From assembly GCA_902765395.1 (NCBI GenBank), contig CACWZP010000005.1:1-64000 (forward strand): a DNA stretch of 64,000 nucleotides, written 5' to 3'. This document shows positions 8,109 to 15,164 of this stretch, in pieces (the first letter of the stretch is position 1; every line of letters starts with the position of its first letter). The notes under the pieces are model-generated. The model ran no database searches. It saw nothing but the letters and a program-made list of their open reading frames with translations, and had not been told where the DNA came from. The position numbers and the translations under genes are program-made. This DNA comes from an uncultured Eubacteriales bacterium. GTDB taxonomy: Bacteria > Bacillota > Clostridia > Christensenellales > Aristaeellaceae.

Positions 8109-8168
8109 AGAACTCCCTCCGTCAGCCTGCGGCTGCTACCTCCCTCGGGGAGGGAGGATTTTGGGGAG
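8109..8168. repeat. Short-form two-hairpin repeat
   Basis: GAACTCCCTCCGTC, hairpin CAGCC-TGC-GGCTG, linker CTACCT, hairpin CCCTCGGGGAGGG, then AGGATTTTGGGG. Fills the gap between large terminase and portal. Confidence 0.82.
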
Positions 8169-8173
8169 AAGGT

Positions 8174-9958
8174 GTGATGATGAATTGGTATGGGAAACTG
8201 TTGAGAAGGGGGCGGAGGTTGATGGCGAAGGCGGGCGCGGACATGGGGCTGAGCCGCGAGTTCAGGGATGTGTTTGAGGTGAGCGGCGTGCCCGAGTGGC
8301 GGCGGTTCTACGACGAGGGCATCTTCGTGTGGAAGGCGCTGTATCGGGGAAGCTACGCGCCGTGGCACCTGGTGAGCGCGCCGACCATCGCCAACCCCAA
8401 GGCCACGCGTCAGCTGTATCGGCTGAACGCGGCCAAGGCCGTGTCGGCGGAGCTGGCGGGGCTGGTGTGGGGCGAGCAGTGCGACATAAGGGTGAGCTCG
8501 AACGCGGCGGGCGCGGACGGGGGCGATCCGCTGGATCGGTTCGTGCACGCGGTGCTGCGGGAGAACGGGTTTGGCGAGAAGATGCAGCAGCTGATTGAGC
8601 AGGGGCTGGCCCTGGGCGGCGCGGCGATGAAGGTGTGGGTGGAGGAGAGCGACGGCTCACGCGGCGCGGGGGATGAAGGCCCCCTCTCCGCCCTGCGGGC
8701 ACCTCTCCCCCTCACGGGGGTGAGGCAAGGCGGGCCGCGGAGCGATGCGCCCAAAGGGGGAGATGAGGAGACAACCTCTTCCGTCTGGCCTGCGGCCAGC
8801 CACTGGGGCCTGCCGGCCCGTTCTCGCGGGAAACAGTCCACAGGACTGCTTTCCGGGCGCCCGAACCCCCTGAAGGGGAAGGCATCGGGGGAGGCGGCGT
8901 CGATCCGGATCGGATACTGCCTGGCGGATCAGTTTGTGCCGCTGGCCTGGGACAACAGCCGGGTGAAGGAGGCGGTGTTCATCTCGCGGGAGGCGCGGGA
9001 CGGGCACTGGTATACGCGGCTGGAGTGGCACCGGCGGGACGGCGGGGCGTATCGGGTGGACAACGAGGTGTATCGCTCGGAGATGGGTCCCGGCGCGGGT
9101 CGGGATGTGCTGGGCGCGCGGTATCCGCTGGAGGCGGTGTACCCGGAGCTGGCAGAGCACACCGAGCTGCATAGCGGCGACGCGCTGTTCACCTACTGGC
9201 GCACGCCCATCGCCAACAACCTGGACGACGACAGCCCCCTGGGCGTGAGCATCTACGGCAACGCCCTGGAGACCCTGCGGGCGCTGGACATCTGCTACGA
9301 CAGCTTCGTGCAGGAGTTTGAGCTGGGGAAGAAGCGGATCATCGTGCCGGCGCGGTGCGTGCGGACGGTGGCCGACCCGGGCACCGGCGAGATGCGGCGC
9401 TACTTCGATCCGGGGGATCGGGTGTATGAGGCGCTGGCCACCGATGACGCGGGTGAGCTGCGCATCCAGGACAACAGCGTGGAGCTGCGGGTGGAAGAGC
9501 ACGTGGCGGCGCTGAACGCGTTTCTGTCGATCCTGTGTTTGCAGCTGGGGTTTTCGGCGGGGACGTTCAGCTTTGACGGTCACGGCGGTTTAAGGACCGC
9601 CACCGAGGTGGTGAGCGAGAACAGCAAGACCTACAAGACCATCAGGACCGTGCAGAACCAGCTGGCGCCGGCGCTGGAGCAGCTGGCGAGGAACATCATC
9701 GGCGTGGCGATCCTCTACGGGCTGCGCTGGGAAGGACAGCCGGTGGAGCGCCTGGCCGCAGGCGGCTATCAGGTGAAGGCGGTGTTCGACGACGGCGTGA
9801 CCCAGGATCGGCAGACCAATATCGCCGAGGGCGTGAAGCTGGTGGAGGCGGGGCTGCTGAGCCGGTTCAGGTTCCTGACGGACGCGAAGTACGGGCAGGG
9901 GATGACCGAGAAGGAGGCCGAGGAGGAGCTGCGAAGGCTGAGCGAGGAGAGGACGTAA
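8174..9958 (+). CDS. Phage portal protein (SPP1 gp6-like) with an in-frame repeat insertion
   Basis: A 594-residue portal protein, the 12-subunit ring through which DNA enters the head. Family features: YDEGIFVWKALYRG, RLNAAKAVSAELAGLVWGE, the conserved ADQFVPLAWDNSRV, NNLDDDSPLGVSIYGNA, CLQLGFSAGTFSF and GLRTATEVVSENSKTY. Between KVWVEESDG and IRIGYCLADQF, which normally adjoin, lie about 80 extra residues (about 161-240). These are encoded by two chromosomal palindromic repeats (8653-8893) that keep the frame. Without them the protein would be near 515 residues, usual for the family. Whether the protein still works is not clear. Confidence 0.88.
   Translation: MMMNWYGKLLRRGRRLMAKAGADMGLSREFRDVFEVSGVPEWRRFYDEGIFVWKALYRGSYAPWHLVSAPTIANPKATRQLYRLNAAKAVSAELAGLVWGEQCDIRVSSNAAGADGGDPLDRFVHAVLRENGFGEKMQQLIEQGLALGGAAMKVWVEESDGSRGAGDEGPLSALRAPLPLTGVRQGGPRSDAPKGGDEETTSSVWPAASHWGLPARSRGKQSTGLLSGRPNPLKGKASGEAASIRIGYCLADQFVPLAWDNSRVKEAVFISREARDGHWYTRLEWHRRDGGAYRVDNEVYRSEMGPGAGRDVLGARYPLEAVYPELAEHTELHSGDALFTYWRTPIANNLDDDSPLGVSIYGNALETLRALDICYDSFVQEFELGKKRIIVPARCVRTVADPGTGEMRRYFDPGDRVYEALATDDAGELRIQDNSVELRVEEHVAALNAFLSILCLQLGFSAGTFSFDGHGGLRTATEVVSENSKTYKTIRTVQNQLAPALEQLARNIIGVAILYGLRWEGQPVERLAAGGYQVKAVFDDGVTQDRQTNIAEGVKLVEAGLLSRFRFLTDAKYGQGMTEKEAEEELRRLSEERT
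8653..8893. repeat. Two palindromic repeats inserted in frame inside the portal gene
   Basis: Unit A (about 8680-8759) has CCCTCTCCGCC, hairpin GCCCTGCGGGC and CTCCCCCTCACGGGGGTGAG. Unit B (8772-8884) is a long-form copy with CTCTTCCGTC, CTGGCC-TGC-GGCCAG and the central palindrome at 8828-8854. That palindrome carries one A-C mismatch. Together they add about 240 bases with no stop codon. The inserted peptide is rich in Ser, Gly, Pro, Arg and Ala. Confidence 0.85.
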
Positions 9959-9976
9959 GGACGAGGGGATTAGGGT

Positions 9977-10026
9977 GCCCCACCGCCCCTGCGGGGCACC
10001 TCCCCACTGCGGTGGGGAGGCAAGGG
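9977..10026. repeat. Short-form two-hairpin repeat
   Basis: Hairpin GCCCC-TGC-GGGGC, linker ACCT, hairpin CCCCAC-TGC-GTGGGG, then AGGCAAGGGG. Lies between portal and scaffold genes. Confidence 0.78.
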
Positions 10027-10077
10027 GTTGACGAAGCGGTGCAGGGTCATTTCTGAGCGGGAGAAGGAGGAGAGGAC

Positions 10078-10614
10078 ATGGCGGAGTTTGACCGGGAGTT
10101 TTTGATCGGGCACGGGGTGCCGGAGGATCAGGTGGAAGAAGTGCTGGCGGCGCATGAGGCGGCCGTGAGCGCGGAGGTTTCGGGCATGGTGCCGCGGGAA
10201 GAGGTTCAGCGGCAGGTGGACGAGGCCGTGGCGGGCATGGTGTCCGGGGAGGAAGCCCGAAGGCTGGCGGAGGAGGCTGTGGCCGAGGCGCTGGCTGGCG
10301 TGGACGGCGAGGCCGTGGCGCGGCTGGAGGCGGAGCGGGATATGCTGCGGGCCATCTGCGGCGAGGCGTTCGAGGACGTGAAGCCCAAGTTCCGCGAGCA
10401 GGTGTACGCGATGCTGGACCGCGATCCGGGGGCAAAGCCCGTGGAGGAACAGCTGGCGCAGATCCGGAAGGAGTATGAGGAGTACTTCATCGACGGGGAG
10501 GCGGCACAGCGTCCGGCGAGGTTCGGCGGGCCCGTGCGAGGGAGCATGCCCCGGGGAAGCGTTGGCGCGGCGGAGCAGTTCCGCGTGGCGTGGGGGTTTG
10601 GCGGCAGGCGATAG
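10078..10614 (+). CDS. Phage capsid scaffolding protein
   Basis: A 178-residue, Glu/Ala-rich, largely helical coiled-coil protein (for example QRQVDEAVAGMV and EEARRLAEEAVAEALAG). It lies between portal and major capsid, the standard position for the assembly scaffold. The C-terminal region (FGGPVRGSMPRGS onward) is Gly/Arg-rich and probably flexible, as in scaffold capsid-binding tails. The call rests mostly on composition and position. RBS GGAGGAGAGG precedes ATG by a short spacer. Confidence 0.7.
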   Translation: MAEFDREFLIGHGVPEDQVEEVLAAHEAAVSAEVSGMVPREEVQRQVDEAVAGMVSGEEARRLAEEAVAEALAGVDGEAVARLEAERDMLRAICGEAFEDVKPKFREQVYAMLDRDPGAKPVEEQLAQIRKEYEEYFIDGEAAQRPARFGGPVRGSMPRGSVGAAEQFRVAWGFGGRR

Positions 10615-10702
10615 GGGAGAACCCCACCGGCGCTGAAGGACATTTCCTTTTTGAAGAAGGCTGACTGACGGAGCGGTGCGTTGGAGGCGGGAATCTGGAT
10701 GG

Positions 10703-10761
10703 GGAAACTCCCTCCGCCAGCCTGTGGCTGCCACCTCCCTCGGGGAGGGAGGCCTTTGGGA
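10703..10761. repeat. Short-form two-hairpin repeat
   Basis: GGGGAAACTCCCTCCGCC, hairpin CAGCC-TGT-GGCTG, linker CCACCT, hairpin CCCTCGGGGAGGG and AGGCCTTTGGG. It lies in the 247-base gap before the capsid gene; I see no gene in the rest of that gap. Confidence 0.8.
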
Positions 10762-10861
10762 AGTGAGATAACCCATCCGGAACGATAGACCGGGAAGGCG
10801 AAACGATGTGGATCCATGTGCGGGGAGACCCGCGTGGAAATAGATAAGAGAGGATGATTGT

Positions 10862-11752
10862 ATGGCTTTCACCAAGCAGAACGTGAACTATGCGGCGGAT
10901 TACAGCCGCGCGATGGCCGAAGCGTATCCCTATATCTCCTACTTCGGGGAGATCTGGGGCGCGAACAGCGCCAACCTGTACAAGCCCGGCATGGGCAGCA
11001 CGATGTACATTCCCAGCCTGACCACCTCCGGCGCCCGGGCGACCGAGCGCGACCAGGTGACGGGCACGTTCAACCGCAACTGGAACAACAGAGTGCAGGC
11101 GGTGCACCTGGAGATGGACCGCGAGTGGGACACGCTGGTGGACCCCATGGACATGGACGAGACCAACATGGTGGCCACCATCGCCAACGTGACCAAGGCC
11201 TTCACCGAGCAGCAGAAGGTGCCCGAGATGGACGCCTATCTGGCCTCGAAGCTCTACAGCTTTGCCACGCCGGACACCTCCATACTGACCGCGGAGAACA
11301 TCCTGAACAAGTGGGACGGCTACATGGAGTCCCTGGCCAACGCCCGCGCCAATCGCGACCGCGTGCACGCCTATGTGACGCCGGTGACCTATCGGCTGCT
11401 GAAGCAGGCGGCGGGACTGACCCGGTACATGGACGTGAGCGGCGACGGGCGCAGCGTGGATCGCAATGTGTCCTGCCTGGACGGCGTGCAGATCCGCGAG
11501 GTGCCGGCGGAGCTGATGAAGTCGGCCTATGTGTTCACCGAGGGCTGGACGCCCGCGGAAGGCGCCAGGCAGATCAACATGATCATCGTGGACCCGGAGG
11601 CCGTGGCCGCGCCGGTGAAGTACGAAGTGGCGATGATGTCCGAGCCCACGGCCCAGAGCAAGGGCAAGTACCTGTACTATGAGCGCTATTACTACGGCGC
11701 GTTCCGGCTGAACAACCGCGCGGGCGGGATCATCGTGAACGCGGCGGCGTAA
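10862..11752 (+). CDS. Phage major capsid protein
   Basis: A 296-residue protein starting MAFTKQNVNYAADYSRAMAE. Features expected of Firmicutes siphophage capsid proteins: GSTMYIPSLTTSGARATERD, the DETNMVATIANVTKAF region, a VTPVTYRLLKQAAGL segment and a C-terminal YYERYYYGAFRLNNRAGGIIVN. It follows the scaffold and precedes the connectors. There is no fused or separate head protease. Strong RBS (GAGAGGATGATTGT). Frame and length look intact. Confidence 0.85.
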   Translation: MAFTKQNVNYAADYSRAMAEAYPYISYFGEIWGANSANLYKPGMGSTMYIPSLTTSGARATERDQVTGTFNRNWNNRVQAVHLEMDREWDTLVDPMDMDETNMVATIANVTKAFTEQQKVPEMDAYLASKLYSFATPDTSILTAENILNKWDGYMESLANARANRDRVHAYVTPVTYRLLKQAAGLTRYMDVSGDGRSVDRNVSCLDGVQIREVPAELMKSAYVFTEGWTPAEGARQINMIIVDPEAVAAPVKYEVAMMSEPTAQSKGKYLYYERYYYGAFRLNNRAGGIIVNAAA

Positions 11753-11767
11753 GGAGTTGGGGATGGA

Positions 11768-12033
11768 GCCCCCTCTCAGTCAGCGCTTCGCGCTGCCAGC
11801 TCTCCCCTTCACGGGGGCGAGCCAAGGGGGCGTTCTGTAGCGACGCTGGTTCCAGGCGGGAAGAGGGAAGGCGATCTCTTCCGTCTGGCCTGCGGCCAGG
11901 CACTGGGGCCTGACCAAACGCGTGCGCCCAACGCTGGCGCATTGGGTCCCATCGCGCACGACCGGGCCCGTTCTTGCTGAAAACTGTCCACAGAACTGTT
12001 TTCCGGGCGCTCGAACCCCTGAAGGGGATGGCT
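11768..12033. repeat. Short-form repeat followed by long-form two-hairpin repeat, copy 4
   Basis: 11768-11830 has CCCTCTCAGTC, hairpin CAGCGC-TTC-GCGCTG, linker CCAGCT and CTCCCCTTCACGGGGGCGAG. 11869-12033 is a long-form copy with CTGGCC-TGC-GGCCAG. Its central palindrome at 11979-12003 has a partly unpaired stem (GAAAACTGTC against AACTGTTTTC). It also holds an extra segment of about 50 bases before CGGGCCCG. This accounts for the 307-base gap between capsid and connector genes. Confidence 0.82.
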
Positions 12034-12059
12034 ATGGAGAGATTGAATGGAGGTGGAGG

Positions 12060-12461
12060 ATGGCGGAGTATTTGAGCTATGACGAATACCTGGCACGGGG
12101 CGGGACGCTGGCGGAGGCGGAGTTCAGGGCCTGCGAGGCGCGGGCCAGGAGCCGCGTGGACGCGATGACCTACGGCCGGGTGAGGCGCATGGCGGAGGTG
12201 CCCGAGGCAGTGAAGGACGCGATGATGGTCGCCATCGGGGTATCCGCCGCGAGCGGCGCGCAGGCGATGGCGGCGTCGGAGGGCATGGCGGGGTTTTCCG
12301 TGGACGGCTATTCCGAGACCTATCAGAGCGCCGGGGAGCGCTGGGAGGCCGTCAACCGGGCGGCGAACGGGGAGATCCGGGCGCTGCTGGGCGGAGTTTG
12401 TGACGATGGCGGCGTGCCGTTGACCTACTCGGGAGGCTTGGCTGATGCGGGGCTGCAATGA
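12060..12461 (+). CDS. Phage head-tail connector protein
   Basis: A 133-residue protein (MAEYLSYDEYLARGG) directly downstream of the capsid. The beginning resembles gp6/YqbG-type adaptor proteins: an aromatic N-terminus, then AEFRACEARARSRVDAMTYGRV, a helical region that lines the adaptor ring, and a later SVDGYSETYQS turn. I chose the ATG at 12060 because of GGAGGTGGAGG just before it; the longer open frame upstream is only repeat DNA. The stop overlaps the next gene by 17 bases. Confidence 0.65.
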   Translation: MAEYLSYDEYLARGGTLAEAEFRACEARARSRVDAMTYGRVRRMAEVPEAVKDAMMVAIGVSAASGAQAMAASEGMAGFSVDGYSETYQSAGERWEAVNRAANGEIRALLGGVCDDGGVPLTYSGGLADAGLQ

Positions 12462-12852
12462 GACGATCACGCTGTTCAACGCGCGGCGGGACGGTGAAAC
12501 GGGCAGGTTTGTGTACCTGCCGACGGTGATCGCGGGCTGCTCCTGGCACCGGGGACAGCGGGTGGTGATCGACGCGGAGGGCGGCCTGATGGCCGCGGAC
12601 GAGGTGACGGTGCGAATCCCCGTGGACGCGGACTTCGGTGGCAGGGCGTATGTAGACCCGGTGGCCTGGCGCGCGGGCGGCGAGGGATTCACCCTCCAGG
12701 GCGGCGACATCGCCGTGAAGGGGCGCGTGACGGGCGGCGATTGGACGCCGGCGGCGCTGAAGGCGGCGTTTGCCGAGTGCTTCACCGTGCTGGGCGTGAC
12801 CGACAACACCGGCGCACCCCGCGGCGGGCACTGGCGGCTCACCGGCGCGTGA
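12445..12852 (+). CDS. Phage head-closure/minor structural protein (DUF6751-like)
   Basis: A 135-residue protein with TITLFNARRDGETGRFVYLPTVIAGCSWH, of which ITLFNAR and TVIAGCSW are typical of small head-closure proteins in Clostridia phages. The rest is beta-rich. Its place after the connector fits a stopper or head-closure role. Assignment to DUF6751 is from memory of the family and should be treated as tentative. Confidence 0.55.
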   Translation: MRGCNETITLFNARRDGETGRFVYLPTVIAGCSWHRGQRVVIDAEGGLMAADEVTVRIPVDADFGGRAYVDPVAWRAGGEGFTLQGGDIAVKGRVTGGDWTPAALKAAFAECFTVLGVTDNTGAPRGGHWRLTGA

Positions 12853-12863
12853 GGAGGGAGAGC

Positions 12864-13301
12864 ATGGCGAACAACATGGACGCGCGGGCGCTGCGGGCAT
12901 GGCTGAGGGACTGCCCGGCCATTGACTGCGAGGCGGCGTTTGGCGTGGACTACCTGGGCGCGGAGGCCGGGAGCTGGGCGATTTGCAGCCTGGCGACGGA
13001 GCTGAAGCGCCGGGAGAACATCCTGGGAGAGACGGCGCTGGCGCGCCGTCAGAGCCGGGAGTACGGCCTGGATTTCCGCGGGATCCACAGTGGGGATCCC
13101 GCGGGGAACATGGAGAACCTTGGTCGGTTGGACGAGGCGGCGGCGTGGGTGCGGGAGAGGAGCGCCGCGGGCGACCTGCCCCAGTGGAACGGCGGGCGCG
13201 TGACGGCGGTGCTGCCCGCGACATCGGCGGCCGTGGAGGAGATCGGCAAGGGGACCGCGCGGTACCGGCTGCGGCTCCGCGTGGAATGCGAAATGGACTG
13301 A
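12864..13301 (+). CDS. Phage minor capsid / tail-completion protein
   Basis: A 145-residue protein beginning MANNMDARALRAWLRDCPAI. It ends with an amphipathic beta strand (YRLRLRVECEMD). Size, position between head-closure and tail-tube genes, and the N-terminal helix fit a tail-completion or minor capsid protein. I see no catalytic motif. RBS GAGGAGGGAG 4-5 bases before the ATG. Confidence 0.55.
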   Translation: MANNMDARALRAWLRDCPAIDCEAAFGVDYLGAEAGSWAICSLATELKRRENILGETALARRQSREYGLDFRGIHSGDPAGNMENLGRLDEAAAWVRERSAAGDLPQWNGGRVTAVLPATSAAVEEIGKGTARYRLRLRVECEMD

Positions 13302-13322
13302 ATTTGACAGGAGGGTATGAGT

Positions 13323-13829
13323 ATGTCTGAAAACATCACCGGCAAGATCGCGAGAAAGTACATGGCCCACTTCCTGGACACCAGCTTCGGCGGACAGACG
13401 CCCAGCTGGTATCGCGTGGGCAAGGACCTGGAGGAGTTCAACGTGGAGCTGAACCCCGACACCGAAAAGAAGAAGAACATCCTGGGCAACAACAGCTTCG
13501 TGCACAACGGCTATGAGATCACCGCCGACGCCGAGCCGTTCTACGCCGAGGTGGGCGACGCGCTGTTCGAGCGCCTGCAGCAGATCGTGGACACCCAGGC
13601 CACCGACGACGGCTGCAAGACCAGCGCCCTGGAGGTGCACCTGTGGGAGGACGCCGGAGACGACAAGTTCGTGGCGTACAGGCAGGAGTGCTACGTGGTG
13701 CCCACCAGCTACGGCGGGGACACCAGCGGCTACCAGATCCCGTTCACGGTGAATTACGTGGGCGACAAGGTGAAGGGCAAGTTCACCCCGGCCAGCGGCG
13801 AGACCCCGGCCAGCTTCGTGGAGGATTGA
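13323..13829 (+). CDS. Phage major tail (tube) protein
   Basis: A 168-residue protein (MSENITGKIARKYMAHFLDT). It has the tail-tube pattern: WYRVGKDLEEFNVELNPDTEKKKNILGNNSFVHNGYE (recognisable pieces: GKDLEEFNVELNPDTE and ILG) with QECYVVPTSYGGDTSGYQIPF near the end. It is close to the phi13-type major tail protein family. Two in-frame ATGs exist at 13317 and 13323; AGGAGG at 13309-13314 is properly spaced only for the second. Confidence 0.8.
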   Translation: MSENITGKIARKYMAHFLDTSFGGQTPSWYRVGKDLEEFNVELNPDTEKKKNILGNNSFVHNGYEITADAEPFYAEVGDALFERLQQIVDTQATDDGCKTSALEVHLWEDAGDDKFVAYRQECYVVPTSYGGDTSGYQIPFTVNYVGDKVKGKFTPASGETPASFVED

Positions 13830-13875
13830 GGCCGCGGGGCTTCACCAACGGCGAGCTGAAGGGGCGGGGAAGGGG

Positions 13876-13990
13876 GACGACCTCTTCCGCCCCCTTCGGG
13901 GGCATTTGCCGCGGGCCTTCGGCCCCATCTTGCTGAAAAGTGTCCACTGGACACTTTTCCGGGCGCTCAATGCCCCTGAAGGGGAAGGCA
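13876..13990. repeat. Long-form two-hairpin repeat, copy 5
   Basis: GACGACCTCTTCCG, hairpin CCCCC-TTC-GGGGG, a GCGGGCC-TTC-GGCCC stem and central palindrome 13935-13959 (GAAAAGTGTC-CACTG-GACACTTTTC). It ends CCCCTGAAGGGGAAGGC. The central stem differs from copies 1 and 2 at several positions but is still fully paired. Confidence 0.88.
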
Positions 13991-14034
13991 GGGCGGTGAA
14001 TGGGAAAGGCCTATGGGAAAAGGAGTGAGATCAT

Positions 14035-14475
14035 ATGAAAAAGAAGACGGAATCGATGACGGCGATCGTGGTGGACGACGGCAGCCGCCGGGTGCCGATC
14101 CAGAACGCCCAGGGCGAGGAGATCGGCGTGTTTTCGTTCCATCCGACGGACATCGGCATCATCGGGCGATATAACCGGATGGTGGAGCGATTCGATGAGA
14201 TCACGAAGCCGCTGGAGCAGTTTGCCGGGGAGGACGAGGACAGGCAGGCCGAGGCGCTCAGGGAGGCGGAGAAGCGGCTGTACGCGGCGGTGAACGAGCT
14301 GTTCGGCGGCGACGCGGCGGGGGCGTTCTTCGGGAGCATGCACCCCTTCAGCCCCGTGGGCGGCGCGTTTTACTGCGAGACGGTGTTGAAGGCCGTGGGC
14401 GAGTACATCTCGGCGCAGTTCGACGAGGAGACCGCGAAGTTCTCCGGCCGGGCGGCGAAATATCTGAAAAAATGA
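14035..14475 (+). CDS. Phage tail assembly chaperone (gpG-like position)
   Basis: A 146-residue, acidic, helical protein (ends GRAAKYLKK). It lies between tail tube and tape measure and overlaps the next gene as ATGA, the arrangement of the two chaperones that coat the tape measure protein during tail assembly. I see no obvious slippery sequence; the second chaperone is started independently rather than by frameshift. AAAAGGAGTGAGATCAT precedes the start. Confidence 0.65.
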   Translation: MKKKTESMTAIVVDDGSRRVPIQNAQGEEIGVFSFHPTDIGIIGRYNRMVERFDEITKPLEQFAGEDEDRQAEALREAEKRLYAAVNELFGGDAAGAFFGSMHPFSPVGGAFYCETVLKAVGEYISAQFDEETAKFSGRAAKYLKK

Positions 14476-15026
14476 GCGCATATGAGCTCCCCCGGGCGCT
14501 GGAGGCCGGCGGGCGGACGTGGGCGATCCGCTCCGATTTCCGGGAGGTGCTGAACATACTGGACGCCTTCGACGACCCGGAGCTGACGGAGGCGGAGAAG
14601 GCGTATGTGTGCCTGCACAACCTGTATGTGGATTTTGCGGAGATGGAGCCGGGGGTGTACGCGGAGGCGTATCGCGCGGCGGTGACGTTCATCGACCACG
14701 GGCTGGGCGGCCAGGGCGGGCCGCGGACCGTGGACTGGGAGCAGGACGCGCCGCTGCTGTTCCCGGCGGTAAACCGGGCGGCGGGATATGAGGTGCGGGA
14801 CGCGGAGTTTCTGCACTGGTGGACGTTCCTGGGGCTGTTCATGGAGATAAGGGAATCGGTGTATGCCACGGTGCTGGCGCTGCGGCAGAAGAAGGCGCGG
14901 GGTGAGAAGCTGGAGCCCTGGGAGAGGGATTTCTGGCGGAGAAACAGCGGGATTTGCAGGATCAGGCCGAGGCTGAGCGCGGCGGAGGAAGCGGAGAAGG
15001 AGCGGCTGGAGAGACTGTTGGGATAG
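14472..15026 (+). CDS. Phage Gp15-family tail protein
   Basis: A 184-residue protein. The family pattern is clear: DFREVLNILDAFDDPELTEAEKAYVCLHNLY, then a central region and FLHWWTFLGLFMEI (key parts: REVLNILDAF, LTEAEK and HWWTFLGLF). It ends in a charged helix. Bacteriophage Gp15 proteins lie between the tail chaperone and the tape measure. Four-base overlap with the gene before it. Confidence 0.8.
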   Translation: MSAYELPRALEAGGRTWAIRSDFREVLNILDAFDDPELTEAEKAYVCLHNLYVDFAEMEPGVYAEAYRAAVTFIDHGLGGQGGPRTVDWEQDAPLLFPAVNRAAGYEVRDAEFLHWWTFLGLFMEIRESVYATVLALRQKKARGEKLEPWERDFWRRNSGICRIRPRLSAAEEAEKERLERLLG

Positions 15027-15072
15027 AGGTTGGCGTCGTTTCCATAAGGCAGGGCGGATGGCGGTTGGGGTG

Positions 15073-15119
15073 GCGACCTCTTCCGGCGCTGCGCGCCACC
15101 TTCCCCTAAAGGGGAAGGC
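15073..15119. repeat. Short-form two-hairpin repeat
   Basis: GCGACCTCTTCC, hairpin GGCGC-TGC-GCGCC, linker ACCT and hairpin TTCCCCTAAAGGGGAA. Lies between the Gp15 gene and the tape measure gene. Confidence 0.8.
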
Positions 15120-15164
15120 GAGGGGAAACGGGTTGTTTGATATAGATGGAAAGGAGGGGTGCGT

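Noticed and set aside
9959..10861. A head maturation protease between portal and capsid
   Set aside because: Only the coiled-coil scaffold gene fits here. No serine-protease or Clp-like motif was found in any frame of the gap.
15159..15161. GTG start for the tape measure gene
   Set aside because: It leaves one base between AAGGAGG and the start; TTG at 15165 has a normal 7-base gap.
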